64,000 bases of DNA from contig NZ_CP109427.1 in assembly GCF_036250695.1 (NCBI RefSeq), forward strand, positions 3,596,001-3,660,000, given 5' to 3'. How positions within the stretch are numbered: position 1 is the stretch's first letter; the number at the start of each line of letters is the position of its first letter. Made by a program: the position numbers and the translations under genes. Below, one piece after another: positions 8,222-16,383 of this stretch. The notes under the pieces were generated by a model that did no database searches, was not told the DNA's origin, and was given only the letters and a program-made list of their open reading frames with translations. The stretch comes from Streptomyces sp. NBC_01497. Its GTDB lineage: Bacteria; Actinomycetota; Actinomycetes; Streptomycetales; Streptomycetaceae.

Positions 8222-8662
8222 TTACCCGGGCTCCCGCCGCTCCTCGTCCAGTCGACGCAGCGACGCGTTCAGCGCCTCGCGCACCGGCGGGTCGGGGGGC
8301 GCTCCGTCAACCCCTTCGACGAGGCTCTGCGCGATCTCGCGCAGCTTGATGTTCGTGTGCTGCGACACCTCGACCAGCACCCGCCACGCCTCGTCGGGGG
8401 TGCATCTGCCCGCGGCCATGACCAGCCCTCGCGCCATGTCGATCACGGGATGGGACTCCAGCGCATGCCGCAGCCCGTCCACCTCGCGGCGTAGCCCCTC
8501 GGCCTCCAGCGTCGCTTCGACCGCGCGGAACTGCGCCTCGTCCGAGGCCTCCCAGTCACCGCCGACGGGCCGACTGTCCGGCGGCAGGCCCGCCTGCGGC
8601 ACGTCCTCCGGCGCGATGTCCGGCGCTGCCTCAGGTGGCCGCTCGCTCCCCTGATCTTCCAT
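8222..8662 (-). CDS. ANTAR-domain protein (putative RNA-binding antiterminator)
   Basis: A 146-residue protein. The first 45 residues are acidic and Pro-rich; residues about 50-115 form an ANTAR domain (ESHPVIDMARGLVMAAGRC, then TPDEAWRVLVEVSQHTNIKL). ANTAR domains bind paired hexaloop RNA hairpins and prevent transcription termination. Most are attached to a GAF, PAS or receiver domain that controls dimerisation. Here the only extra segment is a short coiled-coil-like helix (QFRAVEATLEAEGLRREVDG), so the input signal is unclear. No paired-hairpin target was identified nearby. It is transcribed alone. Confidence 0.88.
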   Translation of the reverse strand: MEDQGSERPPEAAPDIAPEDVPQAGLPPDSRPVGGDWEASDEAQFRAVEATLEAEGLRREVDGLRHALESHPVIDMARGLVMAAGRCTPDEAWRVLVEVSQHTNIKLREIAQSLVEGVDGAPPDPPVREALNASLRRLDEERREPG

Positions 8663-8740
8663 GCACGCCCCTGGTCGCGGTTCCCGGTCCGTTACCAGCG
8701 TGCCCCCGCGGCGCGCCGACGGCCAGCCGCAGGGGCCCGC

Positions 8741-8842
8741 GATTCCGGGCGATCCGGATTCCAGGCGATCCGGGTTCCGCGATTCCGGGCGATCCGGGTT
8801 CCGGGCGCCGGATTCCGTGCGTCCCGGATTCCGGGCGGTCCG
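8741..8842. repeat. 16-bp tandem repeat region
   Basis: About six units of GATTCCGGGCGATCCG and variants, two of them shortened, fill the gap between the ANTAR gene and the next gene. The array appears non-coding. Confidence 0.8.
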
Positions 8843-8893
8843 CTGCGGGCGCTCCGCTGCGGGCCCGCGTGGGCGCCCTGCCGGGGGTCGCGC

Positions 8894-9151
8894 TCAGTGG
8901 TTGCGGAGTGCCTTGATCAGTTCGTCCTTGGTCATCTTCGACCGCCCCTCGATACCGATCTTCTTCGCCTCCGCGTACAGGTCGTCACGGGAACGCCGCT
9001 CGTAGGCCCCGGCGGCGCCGCCCCGCGCACCGACCGCGCTGCGGGAGCCACGGGCGGCGCTGTTGGCGATGCGCGCGGCCTTCTCCTCGCTCGCGCCCTC
9101 GCGGCGCAGTGCCTGGTAGGTCTCCTCGTCCTTGATCTGCGGCGTGGGCAT
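8894..9151 (-). CDS. Small Rho_N/SAP-like DNA- or RNA-binding protein
   Basis: An 85-residue basic protein. The first 45 residues (MPTPQIKDEETYQALRREGA then SEEKAARIANSAARG) match the short N-terminal module seen in actinobacterial DUF7218-type proteins. The end (RDDLYAEAKKIGIEGRSKMT then KDELIKALRNH) is a Rho-termination-factor N-terminal-like helix-extended-loop-helix that binds nucleic acid. The start was chosen at the ATG at 9149-9151 because a strong GAGGAGG site precedes it; the longer open frame upstream is repeat-derived. Such proteins are common and uncharacterised in Streptomyces, and some are stress-induced. Confidence 0.85.
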   Translation of the reverse strand: MPTPQIKDEETYQALRREGASEEKAARIANSAARGSRSAVGARGGAAGAYERRSRDDLYAEAKKIGIEGRSKMTKDELIKALRNH

Positions 9152-9198
9152 GTGCGTCCTCCTCGATCGGTCGTCCCGTACGTGTATCCCGTACGTGC

Positions 9199-9257
9199 CG
9201 CTCGTATCTCTCCTTCCCGCTCGCATCTCTCCTCCCCGCTCGCATCTCTCCCCTCCC
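9199..9257. repeat. 19-bp tandem repeat, three units
   Basis: Three copies of CGCTCGCATCTCTCCTCCC (the last 2 bp longer) lie 48 bp upstream of the Rho_N-like gene. On the minus strand each copy carries a purine-rich GGAGAG followed by ATG, so it imitates a ribosome-binding site. The rest of the 9152-9521 gap also has short GACCCACGG repeats near 9419-9450. Confidence 0.75.
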
Positions 9258-9521
9258 GAATCGCTCCGCCTTCTCGTGGCTCCTGGGCCGGGGCGTTCAC
9301 CCGAACAGGTGGGGGCAGACGCATCTGTGCGAACAGAGCGCGTACGGGCGGTATCCGTACCGGTACTCGTGGCGCTTCTCGTCCGTGCGGGACCCACGAC
9401 GAGACCCATGAGACCTGCTGGACCCACGGGACCCACGGGACCCGCCCGATCAGGACCAGGGGACGACGGGCACCGCGGGACCTACGGGAACGACGAACCT
9501 CGACGAAGGGAAGTGCGGACG

Positions 9522-10046
9522 ATGCGTCGCACGAGCCGTACCGTCGCCGCCGCGGCGACGGGTGCACTGCTGCTGGCCGGGACGTCCGCGGCCACCGCTT
9601 CGGCGACTCCTGCCGTGGCGAAGGCCCCCACCTGTCGTACGGCGGACCTGAGCGCGAAACTCACCCAGCCGCTGGCGGGTGGCATGAACCACGCGGGCAA
9701 CAAGCTCGTGCTCACCAACACCGGCCACCGCACGTGCGCCCTGCGCGGCTACCCGGGCCTCGGCCTGGAGGGCGCCGGTCACCGGACACTGCCCACGAAG
9801 GCACAGTGGGGTTCCACCTGGTACGCGTCCAATCCGGGCGTCTCGACACTGGCCCTCGCTCCGGGCGGGCAGGCCCAGGCGGTGCTGTCGTGGACGCACA
9901 CCGGCAGCGGCGCGGGCGACGCCTCGTACCTGGAGATCACTCCGCCCGCCTCGACCACGCACCTGACCCTCCCGTTCAAGCAGCAGGTGGACAGCGGGAC
10001 GGTCCAGGTCACGGCGCTCTCGACGAACGTGCCACTGCGCGGCTGA
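9522..10046 (+). CDS. Secreted DUF4232-family protein
   Basis: A 174-residue exported protein. A signal peptide (MRRTSRTVAAAATGALLLAG, cleavage near ATASA-TP at about residue 29) precedes a single beta-sandwich domain of about 140 residues of the DUF4232 type, with NKLVLTNTGHRTCALRGYPG and the late strand QVDSGTVQVTAL. The two cysteines (CRTADL and CALRGY) could form a disulfide. The function of the family is unknown; many members are lipoproteins, but no lipobox is seen here. The start is supported by GAAGGGA at 9505-9511. It is followed by two strong hairpins. Confidence 0.85.
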   Translation: MRRTSRTVAAAATGALLLAGTSAATASATPAVAKAPTCRTADLSAKLTQPLAGGMNHAGNKLVLTNTGHRTCALRGYPGLGLEGAGHRTLPTKAQWGSTWYASNPGVSTLALAPGGQAQAVLSWTHTGSGAGDASYLEITPPASTTHLTLPFKQQVDSGTVQVTALSTNVPLRG

Positions 10047-10094
10047 CCGACGTGTGACGGGAGGTGTCCAGGGGTGAGCCGCCCCTGAACCGTC

Positions 10095-10130
10095 CCGGCC
10101 GCGCCACCTCCCAGCGGGGGGCGCGGCCGG
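10095..10130. terminator. Hairpin terminator 1 after the DUF4232 gene
   Basis: A perfect 11-bp stem (CCGGCCGCGCC at 10095-10105 and its complement at 10120-10130) with a 14-nt loop, about 50 bases after the stop codon. Confidence 0.65.
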
Positions 10131-10141
10131 CCGGCCCACAG

Positions 10142-10180
10142 CCTCGGCGACGACCACCGTCACCGTGGTCGTCGCCGAGG
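10142..10180. terminator. Hairpin terminator 2, bidirectional
   Basis: A perfect 16-bp stem (CCTCGGCGACGACCAC at 10142-10157 against 10165-10180) with a 7-nt loop lies between convergent genes and could serve both. The rest of the gap to 10417 holds only direct CCCGCCGTCCC repeats near 10310-10335. Confidence 0.75.
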
Positions 10181-10417
10181 GGTGGTCCCCGCCCCGTACG
10201 ACCGCGCTCCCGGGCGCGGTGCGGCACCGTCCCGGTGCCGTATCCCCCGTCGAGCGCGGCCGGGCACCCCCGGGCCGCAGAGGGGAGCGGGAGGACTTGG
10301 CGCCGCCGTACCCCGCCGTCCCCCGCCGTCCCCCGCGTGGAGCAGGTGAGTGGAGTGCGGGCCGCGTCGGCGTGGGCGTACCGCGCCCCGGCACGTACGC
10401 GCCCCTCCCGTCCGCGG

Positions 10418-11137
10418 CTACGCGCCCGTTCTGCGCGCCATGACCGTCCCCTGTCGGACCTGGCTCTCGCCCGCCGCGGGTTCCCGCACCGTCCGCGCCT
10501 GGACCGTGAAGCCGGCCCGTGCCAACTGTCCGCACACCCGGTCCATGGACAGCCGGTGGAAGTCCAGCCGCACCGCATGCCCGAACGCCTCGTCGAAGTG
10601 CAGGACTTCGCCGTCTTCCGACTGCAACTGGAAGGCCAGCAGCAGCAACCCGCCCTCGGCCAGCACCCGGTGGAACTCCGCGAAGACCTCCGGGTGCCGC
10701 GTCGGCGGTACATGGATGACCGAGTACCAGGCGACGAGCCCCGCCAGTGCCCCGTCCGCCTCGGCCAGGGCCGTCATCTCGCCCTGCGTACAGGGCACCG
10801 CGGGGAACGTCCGGGTGGCGAGCGCCACCATCGCGGGCGACAGGTCGACCCCGCGCACCCGCACGCCCAGGCCGTGCAGGTACGCGGTGACGCGGCCGGG
10901 CCCGCTCCCGACGTCCAGGACCCGGCCCTGTGGCGCCACCATCTCGGCGAACGCGCCCAGCACCGCGCGGTCCAGGGCTTGTTCGTCGAGGACCGCCCTG
11001 AAGTGCGCCGCGTAGTCCTCGGCGATGGCGTCGTAGCCGGACCGCGTGTCACGCACATGGTCCGCTTCCGGCCCCCGGGCGGGACGGGGCCCGGGAGAGG
11101 CGGAGGGGGAAGAGGCGGACGAGGGCGAAGAGTCCAT
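10418..11137 (-). CDS. Class I SAM-dependent methyltransferase
   Basis: A 239-residue methyltransferase. A low-complexity N-terminus of about 25 residues is followed by a Rossmann-like domain with motif I VLDVGSGPGRV, the acidic ribose-binding position in VRGVDLSP, and the post-motif segment GLVAWYSVIHVPP. The type is close to UbiE/COQ5-like Methyltransf_11/25 enzymes acting on small molecules. The start is taken at 11137; a GTG or ATG 21 bases upstream is possible. The neighbouring divergent gene, 80 bp away, is also a methyltransferase of the same fold, but the two are not close relatives. Confidence 0.88.
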   Translation of the reverse strand: MDSSPSSASSPSASPGPRPARGPEADHVRDTRSGYDAIAEDYAAHFRAVLDEQALDRAVLGAFAEMVAPQGRVLDVGSGPGRVTAYLHGLGVRVRGVDLSPAMVALATRTFPAVPCTQGEMTALAEADGALAGLVAWYSVIHVPPTRHPEVFAEFHRVLAEGGLLLLAFQLQSEDGEVLHFDEAFGHAVRLDFHRLSMDRVCGQLARAGFTVQARTVREPAAGESQVRQGTVMARRTGA

Positions 11138-11217
11138 GGGCCCACGGTGCCATGCCACCGCGCCCGCCCGGCGAAAACCCGTCGAGCGCCTGCCCGCCCT
11201 GCCCTACCCTGCGGCGC

Positions 11218-12504
11218 ATGACCGCCACCGCGCACTCCGTCGCCCGCTTCTACGACGAACTGGCCGCCGACTACAACCTCGTGTACGCGGACTGGGCCGC
11301 GGCGATCGACCGTCAGGGCGCCGCGCTCGACCGTCTCCTGCGGGCGCGGATCGTCCGGGAGCGGCCCGGCCGGAACGGCCGCGTCGGCGAGTTCGGCCGG
11401 CTCGACGCGTACGGCCAAGACGCGGCGGCGCCCCAGGCGTCGGACGCGCCCCCTGCGTCCGACGCGCTCGATCTGCTCGACTGCTCCTGCGGCATCGGTA
11501 CCCAGGCCATCGGACTGGCACGGCGCGGCCACCAGGTCTGCGCCGGCGACATCAGCGCCGCCGCCGTGACCCGCGCGAGAGGCGAGGCCCGTTCCCGTGG
11601 GGTGGCGCTCCGGGTGGCCGCCGTGGCGGACATGCGGCAACTCCCCTTCAGGGAGGCGTCGTTCGATGCCGTCATCTGTGCGGACAACTCGCTCCCCCAC
11701 CTCCTCACCGAGGACGACGTGCTCACCGCGCTGAGGGGGATGCGGCACGTCCTGCGGCCCGGCGGCGTGCTCGTCCTGACCGTCCGGCCGTACGACGCGA
11801 TCCTGCGCGAGCGCCCCGGCTCCACTGCGCCCCGCACATCGACGCTGCCCGACGGACGGCGGGCCGTCACCTTCCAGCTGTGGCACTGGCACGACGACGG
11901 CGAGCACTACGACCTCGAACACTTCCAGTTGATCCCGCACGACACTGACGGCACGCGCGGCACGGACAGGCCGCACGACACTGACGGCACGCGCGGCACG
12001 GACAGGCCGCACGACACTGACGGCACGCGCGGCACGGACAGGCCGCACGACACTGACGGCACGCGCGGCACGGACAGCCCGCACCGCTCCGGTGGTACGC
12101 GGGACACGGACGACTGGCGGCTGGCGGTCCGGCGCGCCACCTACTGGGCGATCTCGCGGCAGCAGCTGACGGACCTCGTCCTGCGGGCGGGCTTCACGGA
12201 CGTGCGATGGGACGACCCCGACGGCCCCGCCTCCCCCGACGACGGACACGGCCGGCCCGGCGCCCCCGGTCGTGACGACGGACAGGGCGGGCACGGGGAC
12301 CAGCACGGCCGCCGTGCGCCGGGCGACGGCGATCCGGCCGGGCGGGGCGAGCCCGGCCCGGCGGTGGATCGCGGCGGGCCGGATGTTCGGGACATCACGA
12401 ACGGAACCGACTCGTCGGACCCGTCGGCTTCATCGGGAACACCCGGTTTCTTCCAGCCCGTCCTCACGGCCACCGTCGCGAAGCCCGGCTCGCCGGGGCA
12501 CTGA
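11218..12504 (+). CDS. SAM-dependent methyltransferase with an internal tandem-repeat insertion
   Basis: A 428-residue methyltransferase. Motif I is LLDCSCGIGTQAIGLA, a signature shared with glycine/sarcosine N-methyltransferase-like enzymes; the post-motif is ADNSLPHLL. The core is interrupted twice. At about residues 241-288 there are four 12-residue repeats (HDTDGTRGTDRP), encoded by a 36-bp DNA repeat. At about residues 340-400 there is a Gly/Asp/Pro-rich stretch before the conserved end GFFQPVLTATV. Both insertions fall in loops of the C-terminal half and are in frame, so the protein may still fold. The ATG at 11218 is used because the family homology (HSVARFYDELAADYN) starts just after it. 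The product is unknown. Confidence 0.85.
   Translation: MTATAHSVARFYDELAADYNLVYADWAAAIDRQGAALDRLLRARIVRERPGRNGRVGEFGRLDAYGQDAAAPQASDAPPASDALDLLDCSCGIGTQAIGLARRGHQVCAGDISAAAVTRARGEARSRGVALRVAAVADMRQLPFREASFDAVICADNSLPHLLTEDDVLTALRGMRHVLRPGGVLVLTVRPYDAILRERPGSTAPRTSTLPDGRRAVTFQLWHWHDDGEHYDLEHFQLIPHDTDGTRGTDRPHDTDGTRGTDRPHDTDGTRGTDRPHDTDGTRGTDSPHRSGGTRDTDDWRLAVRRATYWAISRQQLTDLVLRAGFTDVRWDDPDGPASPDDGHGRPGAPGRDDGQGGHGDQHGRRAPGDGDPAGRGEPGPAVDRGGPDVRDITNGTDSSDPSASSGTPGFFQPVLTATVAKPGSPGH
11938..12081 (+). repeat. 36-bp in-frame tandem repeat inside the methyltransferase gene
   Basis: Four tandem 36-bp copies start at 11938, 11974, 12010 and 12046. The first three are identical and the fourth differs by one base (12078, a Ser codon). 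The period is a multiple of three, so copy-number change adds or removes 12 residues without a frameshift. Confidence 0.95.
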
Positions 12505-12681
12505 AAACCGCAGGTCAGCGGCGCGTTACCAGTCGGTCACCGTTTCCTCTCATTCTTTTTTGAGGAAGAACACATACATCCGGGCGGCAAGGGCAGACGA
12601 TGAGCTGCCGGTGCAGCGCCCCGGGAAGCGGAGTCCGACGCGCTTCCTCCCCCCACATCAGGGGTTCGCTCCGGAGCACTG

Positions 12682-12718
12682 TGAAGGCCCCGGTCACCCC
12701 CCCAGACCGGGGCCTTCA
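12682..12718. terminator. Strong hairpin terminator
   Basis: A perfect 14-bp stem (TGAAGGCCCCGGTC at 12682-12695 against 12705-12718) with a 9-nt loop lies between the methyltransferase and the convergent pentapeptide-repeat gene. The preceding 12505-12680 stretch is less GC-rich, with a T-run at 12556-12561, and no gene is supported there. Confidence 0.8.
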
Positions 12719-12757
12719 AAATGTCCGGATGCCGGCGCCCTGCGGGGCGATCCCCCC

Positions 12758-13456
12758 TCAGTCCGCCACCCGTACGCCCAGATGCGCGGCGAAGGCCGGC
12801 GCCAGATCCAGCAGTTGAGTCGTGCTGATCACCGCGCCCGCCAGCCGGTCCAGCCCCTTCGCGACATCGAGTTCACCCACCGCGCGCAGGTCGACGTCCT
12901 TCATCGTCACGCCCGTCAGGTCCGCCCGGCGCAGCGCGCAGTCGCGGAACTCGACGCGCGTGAGCTGCGCGCCCCCGAAGTCGGGCTCCGCCAGCACGCA
13001 GCCCTCGAAGACGACGTCCGTGAGCCGCGCCTGCCGCAGGTTCAGGTAGTCGATCTTGCCGCCCCTGAACACCACCCGTTCGAGTCCGGCCCCGTGCAAC
13101 TGGGTACCGCCGAGCCGGGCGTCGACGATCTCCACGTCCCGCAGCGCCGCGCCGCCCAGATCCGTCCCCACTCCCCGGATCCGCGTCAGCACCGAGTCGA
13201 TGAACCGCGCGTGGCCCAGATCCGCCTCGTCCAGGACGCAGTCCGTCAGCGCGCAGTCCATGAAGCGCGCGCCGGGTCCCTGCTGGTGTGCCAGGTCCGC
13301 GCCCAGGAACTCCAGCCCGTCGAAGTCCCCGTCCGCCTCCAGCTCTCCCGTGTACGGCGTCAGCGGCGGCAGCCGCACCTCGGGCCGCCTCGCGGCCGCC
13401 ACCCGGTCCTCGCCCCGCCCCGCGCCCGCCGTCGTCTTCCGCGCCCTCGCTGCCAT
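12758..13456 (-). CDS. Pentapeptide-repeat protein
   Basis: A 232-residue protein made mainly of pentapeptide repeats (A[D/N]LxX) from about residue 45 to 185, for example ADLGHARFIDSVLTR and VVFEGCVLAEPDFGGAQLTR. They should fold as a right-handed quadrilateral beta-helix of about seven coils. Some members mimic DNA and protect gyrase (Qnr, MfpA), but the acidic surface pattern cannot be judged here and most Streptomyces members are uncharacterised. The C-terminal LAGAVISTTQLLDLAPAFAA segment is a conserved cap. The ATG at 13456 is preferred because AGGA sits seven bases upstream; a GTG 18 bases upstream is an alternative. Confidence 0.85.
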   Translation of the reverse strand: MAARARKTTAGAGRGEDRVAAARRPEVRLPPLTPYTGELEADGDFDGLEFLGADLAHQQGPGARFMDCALTDCVLDEADLGHARFIDSVLTRIRGVGTDLGGAALRDVEIVDARLGGTQLHGAGLERVVFRGGKIDYLNLRQARLTDVVFEGCVLAEPDFGGAQLTRVEFRDCALRRADLTGVTMKDVDLRAVGELDVAKGLDRLAGAVISTTQLLDLAPAFAAHLGVRVAD

Positions 13457-13527
13457 CCCCCCATCCTGGCGCACCCCACCGACAACGTGCCGCGCCCGGG
13501 TCCGCCGCCCGGCACGGACCCGGGGTC

Positions 13528-13851
13528 GCCCGCACGCTCGCCGGCTTCCTGGAGCGGGACGGCAAGCACCTGGTCTTCGGGCGGCCGGGCGAGGGACCGG
13601 ACCCGCGGCCGGCGGCAGGTCCCGGACCCGCGCCGGTGCCGGGCGCCGGGGGCATCGCCTCGCAGGCCGTGCTCGGTGCTGTCATGCTCGAATCGGCGGG
13701 CGGGATCCGCACCCCGGAGAACCGCGCGCTCGCCGAGGCCGCCGCCGGGCGGCCGCGGCCCGCGGTACAGCGCGTGGCGCCGGCCGACGCGGCCGTCGCG
13801 CACCGTCGCCCGGAGACGCGGGCGACCATGGGAAAGGTCGTCCTCATGCCA
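13528..13851 (+). pseudogene. Remnant of a zinc-type quinone oxidoreductase (C-terminal fragment)
   Basis: The frame reads ARTLAGFLERDGKHLVFG, then a divergent middle, then AEAAAGRPRPAVQRVAPADA and AHRRPETRATMGKVVLMP. The last part is the typical C-terminal signature of medium-chain quinone oxidoreductases (a GRxRPxVxRVxPxADAxxAH pattern followed by GKVVL). No cofactor-binding domain, no start with a ribosome-binding site and no N-terminal half are present, because the convergent pentapeptide gene occupies the space. The stop is displaced by about 33 codons. It is therefore most likely a decayed 3' fragment. The sequence from 13852 to 14136 has no supported gene. Confidence 0.6.
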
Positions 13852-14136
13852 GGACAGGGACGGACAACAACACAACGGTCCACCCGAGCGGTGGCGATGG
13901 CCACGAAGGCGGCACCTCCCGCGCAGGCGGCGGGGGTGCCTCCCGTGTGAGCGCCGGACACACCGGCCCCGGCGAAGCGCCGGCACCGGCCCGGACCCAC
14001 GGGTCGCGCCGGAGGACGGGCCAGGCCCCGGAACCACCGGAGAACACCCACGGCACAAGGGAACTCGGGACCGCCGGGGGCGCCGAAAGACACCGGAAGT
14101 ACCGGAGGCGCCGGAAAACGTGCCCGGGGCCGATTA

Positions 14137-14154
14137 ATTCATGACACCATGAAT
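14137..14154. promoter_or_regulatory. Palindromic operator upstream of the MFS gene
   Basis: ATTCATG-ACAC-CATGAAT is a perfect 7-bp inverted repeat in an AT-rich island 62 bp before the transporter start. Its size fits a TetR- or MarR-type repressor site, but no such regulator gene is adjacent. Confidence 0.5.
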
Positions 14155-14215
14155 ATTCCGGTACGGAGGTCCCTCCGGGGTCCCCGTCGCGATCCTCCTG
14201 TTAGGACGTCGCTCG

Positions 14216-15817
14216 ATGAGCAATCCGGCGAAACCCTCGTCCCCGTCCGGCACCCCGGGCCCCTCCCACGACGCGCCGGCGGCCCAGCAGCCAGAAGAGC
14301 AGGACGCGCACCGCTGGTGGGCCCTCGCGGTCATCGCGCTCGCCCAGCTGATGGTCGTCCTGGACGCGACCATCGTGAACATCGCCCTGCCGTCCGCCCA
14401 GCGCGACCTGGGGCTCAGCACCGGGAACCGGCAGTGGGTCATCACCGCGTACACCCTGGCCTTCGGCGGGCTCCTGCTGCTGGGCGGCCGGATCGCCGAC
14501 CTCGTCGGCCGGAAGCGCACGTTCATGATCGGCCTCGTCGGATTCGCGATCGCCTCGGCCCTCGGCGGTGCCGCGCAGAACTCGGCCATGCTCTTCGGCG
14601 CCCGCGCGCTCCAGGGTGTGTTCGCCGCGCTCCTGGCGCCGTCCGCGCTCTCGCTGCTCACCACGACCTTCACCGACAGCAAGGAGAGCTCGAAGGCGTT
14701 CGGCATCTACGGCGCGATCGCGGGTGGCGGCGCCGCGATCGGACTGCTGCTCGGCGGTGTGCTCACCGAGTATCTGGACTGGCGCTGGTGCCTCTACGTG
14801 AACGTCGTGATCGCCGCGATCGCCATGGCCGGCGCGATCGCCCTGCTGCACGACAGGCAGGGGCACCGCGAGGCACGGCTGGACATCCCCGGTGTGGTCC
14901 TCGGCTGCGGCGGCCTGGTCGCGATCGTGTACGGGCTGAACGAGGCGGAGTCGCGCGGCTGGTCGTCCCCCGTCGTGCTGGGGCTCCTCATCGGCGGGGT
15001 CGCGCTGCTCGCGGCGTTCGCCGTGTGGCAGAACCGGGCGGCACACCCCCTGCTGCCGCTGCACATCATCGGTGACCGCTCACGCGGCGGCGCGGTGATG
15101 ACCACGTGCCTGTCGACCATCGGCCTGTTCGGTGTGTTCCTGTTCATGACGTTCTACCTGCAGAACGTCCTGGGCTACTCCGCGTTGCGGGCCGGTCTCG
15201 CGTTCCTCCCGATGTCCGGAATGATCATTCTCGGGTCGACGCAGATCTCCGCGAGGCTGCTCAACCGCGTCCAGGCACGCCTGCTGATCGGGCCCGGCCT
15301 GCTGATGGCGGCCGGCGGCCTGTACATCCTGACGTTCCTCGACATCCACTCCTCCTACGTGGGCCACATCCTGCCGGGCACACTCCTGCTCGGTCTCGGC
15401 CTCGGCCTGGTCTTCGTGCCCGCCATCGCCACGGCGACATCGGGTGTCGCCCCGCGCGACGCGGGTGTGACCTCCGCGACCGTCAACACGGCTCAGCAGG
15501 TGGGCGGTTCGATCGGTACGGCGCTGCTGAACACCATCGCCGCGACGGTCACCAGCACCTGGCTGGCCTCGCACCTGCCGGCCGCGGCGGCGCAGCACGG
15601 CGGCCGGCTGACCGAGGCCCAGCGCCGCTCCCTCACCAACGCGGGCGTCACGCACGGCTTCACCGTCGCCATCGCCGTGGCCGCCCTGATCATGCTGGCG
15701 GCGGCCGTCCTGGCCTTCCTGCTGATCAACGCGAAGCCCGGGAGCAGGGGGGTCGACGCCGAGCCGCCGCCGGGCGCCCCGCGGACGCCGGGCCCGATGG
15801 CCGACCGCACCACCTGA
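14216..15817 (+). CDS. DHA2-family MFS drug efflux transporter
   Basis: A 533-residue membrane protein with about 14 predicted transmembrane segments, typical of the EmrB/QacA group of proton-driven drug exporters. The TM1 motif D1 (LMVVLDATIVNIALP), motif A (GGRIADLVGRKR) and motif C (GAIAGGGAAIGLLLGG) are intact. Long hydrophilic tails occur at both ends: residues 1-30, and about 25 Pro/Gly-rich residues at the C-terminus. It appears monocistronic, with a palindromic operator in front and a hairpin behind. The substrate is unknown, but regulation by a ligand-responsive repressor is likely. Confidence 0.92.
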   Translation: MSNPAKPSSPSGTPGPSHDAPAAQQPEEQDAHRWWALAVIALAQLMVVLDATIVNIALPSAQRDLGLSTGNRQWVITAYTLAFGGLLLLGGRIADLVGRKRTFMIGLVGFAIASALGGAAQNSAMLFGARALQGVFAALLAPSALSLLTTTFTDSKESSKAFGIYGAIAGGGAAIGLLLGGVLTEYLDWRWCLYVNVVIAAIAMAGAIALLHDRQGHREARLDIPGVVLGCGGLVAIVYGLNEAESRGWSSPVVLGLLIGGVALLAAFAVWQNRAAHPLLPLHIIGDRSRGGAVMTTCLSTIGLFGVFLFMTFYLQNVLGYSALRAGLAFLPMSGMIILGSTQISARLLNRVQARLLIGPGLLMAAGGLYILTFLDIHSSYVGHILPGTLLLGLGLGLVFVPAIATATSGVAPRDAGVTSATVNTAQQVGGSIGTALLNTIAATVTSTWLASHLPAAAAQHGGRLTEAQRRSLTNAGVTHGFTVAIAVAALIMLAAAVLAFLLINAKPGSRGVDAEPPPGAPRTPGPMADRTT

Positions 15818-15858
15818 CGCTCACGCGGCACACGCACCGCGCCGCGGGACCTGCCGCG

Positions 15859-15873
15859 CGGTCCACGGGACCG
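15859..15873. terminator. Short hairpin between convergent genes
   Basis: CGGTCC-ACG-GGACCG is a 6-bp perfect stem in the 74-bp gap between the MFS gene and the convergent acetyltransferase gene. Confidence 0.45.
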
Positions 15874-15891
15874 TGGCGCGTTCCCCGGCCT

Positions 15892-16383
15892 CTACGCGCC
15901 CGGCCCCCGCGCGCCGCCCAGCGCCGTGAGCGCGTCGTCCGTCAGGCGGTAGACCGTCCACCCGTCCTGCGGGAGGGCGCCCAGGGCGCGGTAGAAGGCG
16001 ATCGACGGTTCGTTCCAGTCGAGGACGGACCACTCCAGGCGCCCGTAGCCGCGTTCCCCGCAGATCCGCGCCAGTTCCCCGAGCAGCGCCTTGCCGTGGC
16101 CCGCGCCCCGGCGGTCGGGGCGTACGTACAGGTCCTCCAGGTGGATGCCGTGCACACCGCGCCAGGTGGAGAAGTTGAGGAACCACAGCGCGAAGCCGAC
16201 CGCGCCGCCGGTCTCGTCATCCACGGCCAGGTGGGCGTACACGGCGGGCCGGTCGCCGAACAGGGCCTCATGGAGCTCCGCCTCGGTGGCGCGGGCCTCG
16301 GGCAGCGCCTTCTCGTACTCCGCGAGTTCGCGGACCATCGCATGGATCTCGGGCACGTCGTCGGGGGTCGCACTACGAATCAT
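15892..16383 (-). CDS. GNAT-family N-acetyltransferase
   Basis: A 163-residue acetyltransferase with the acetyl-CoA loop RPDRRGAGHGKALL (R-x2-G-x-G-x) and a following DWNEPSIAFYRALGA segment. Together with HLEDLYVRPDRRGAGHG this matches the diamine/spermidine N-acetyltransferase-like (SSAT, thialysine) group. Its ATG overlaps the end of the upstream kinase gene by 11 bp, so the two are translationally coupled. A polyamine or small amine is a likely substrate by family. The next locus beyond the kinase encodes a putative amine-type FAD oxidoreductase, which is at least compatible. Confidence 0.9.
   Translation of the reverse strand: MIRSATPDDVPEIHAMVRELAEYEKALPEARATEAELHEALFGDRPAVYAHLAVDDETGGAVGFALWFLNFSTWRGVHGIHLEDLYVRPDRRGAGHGKALLGELARICGERGYGRLEWSVLDWNEPSIAFYRALGALPQDGWTVYRLTDDALTALGGARGPGA

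Noticed and set aside
8190..8235. SigB-type GGGTAC elements near 8191-8217 as promoters
   Set aside because: No gene start follows on the plus strand, and the elements belong to imperfect repeats between convergent genes.
11938..12081. A CRISPR-like direct repeat array
   Set aside because: The units are contiguous with no unique spacers and lie in frame inside a coding gene, so this is a minisatellite.
12650..12700. A tRNA-like T-arm (GGTTCG near 12662)
   Set aside because: The expected A at position 58 and any acceptor or anticodon stem are missing; the hairpin there is a terminator.
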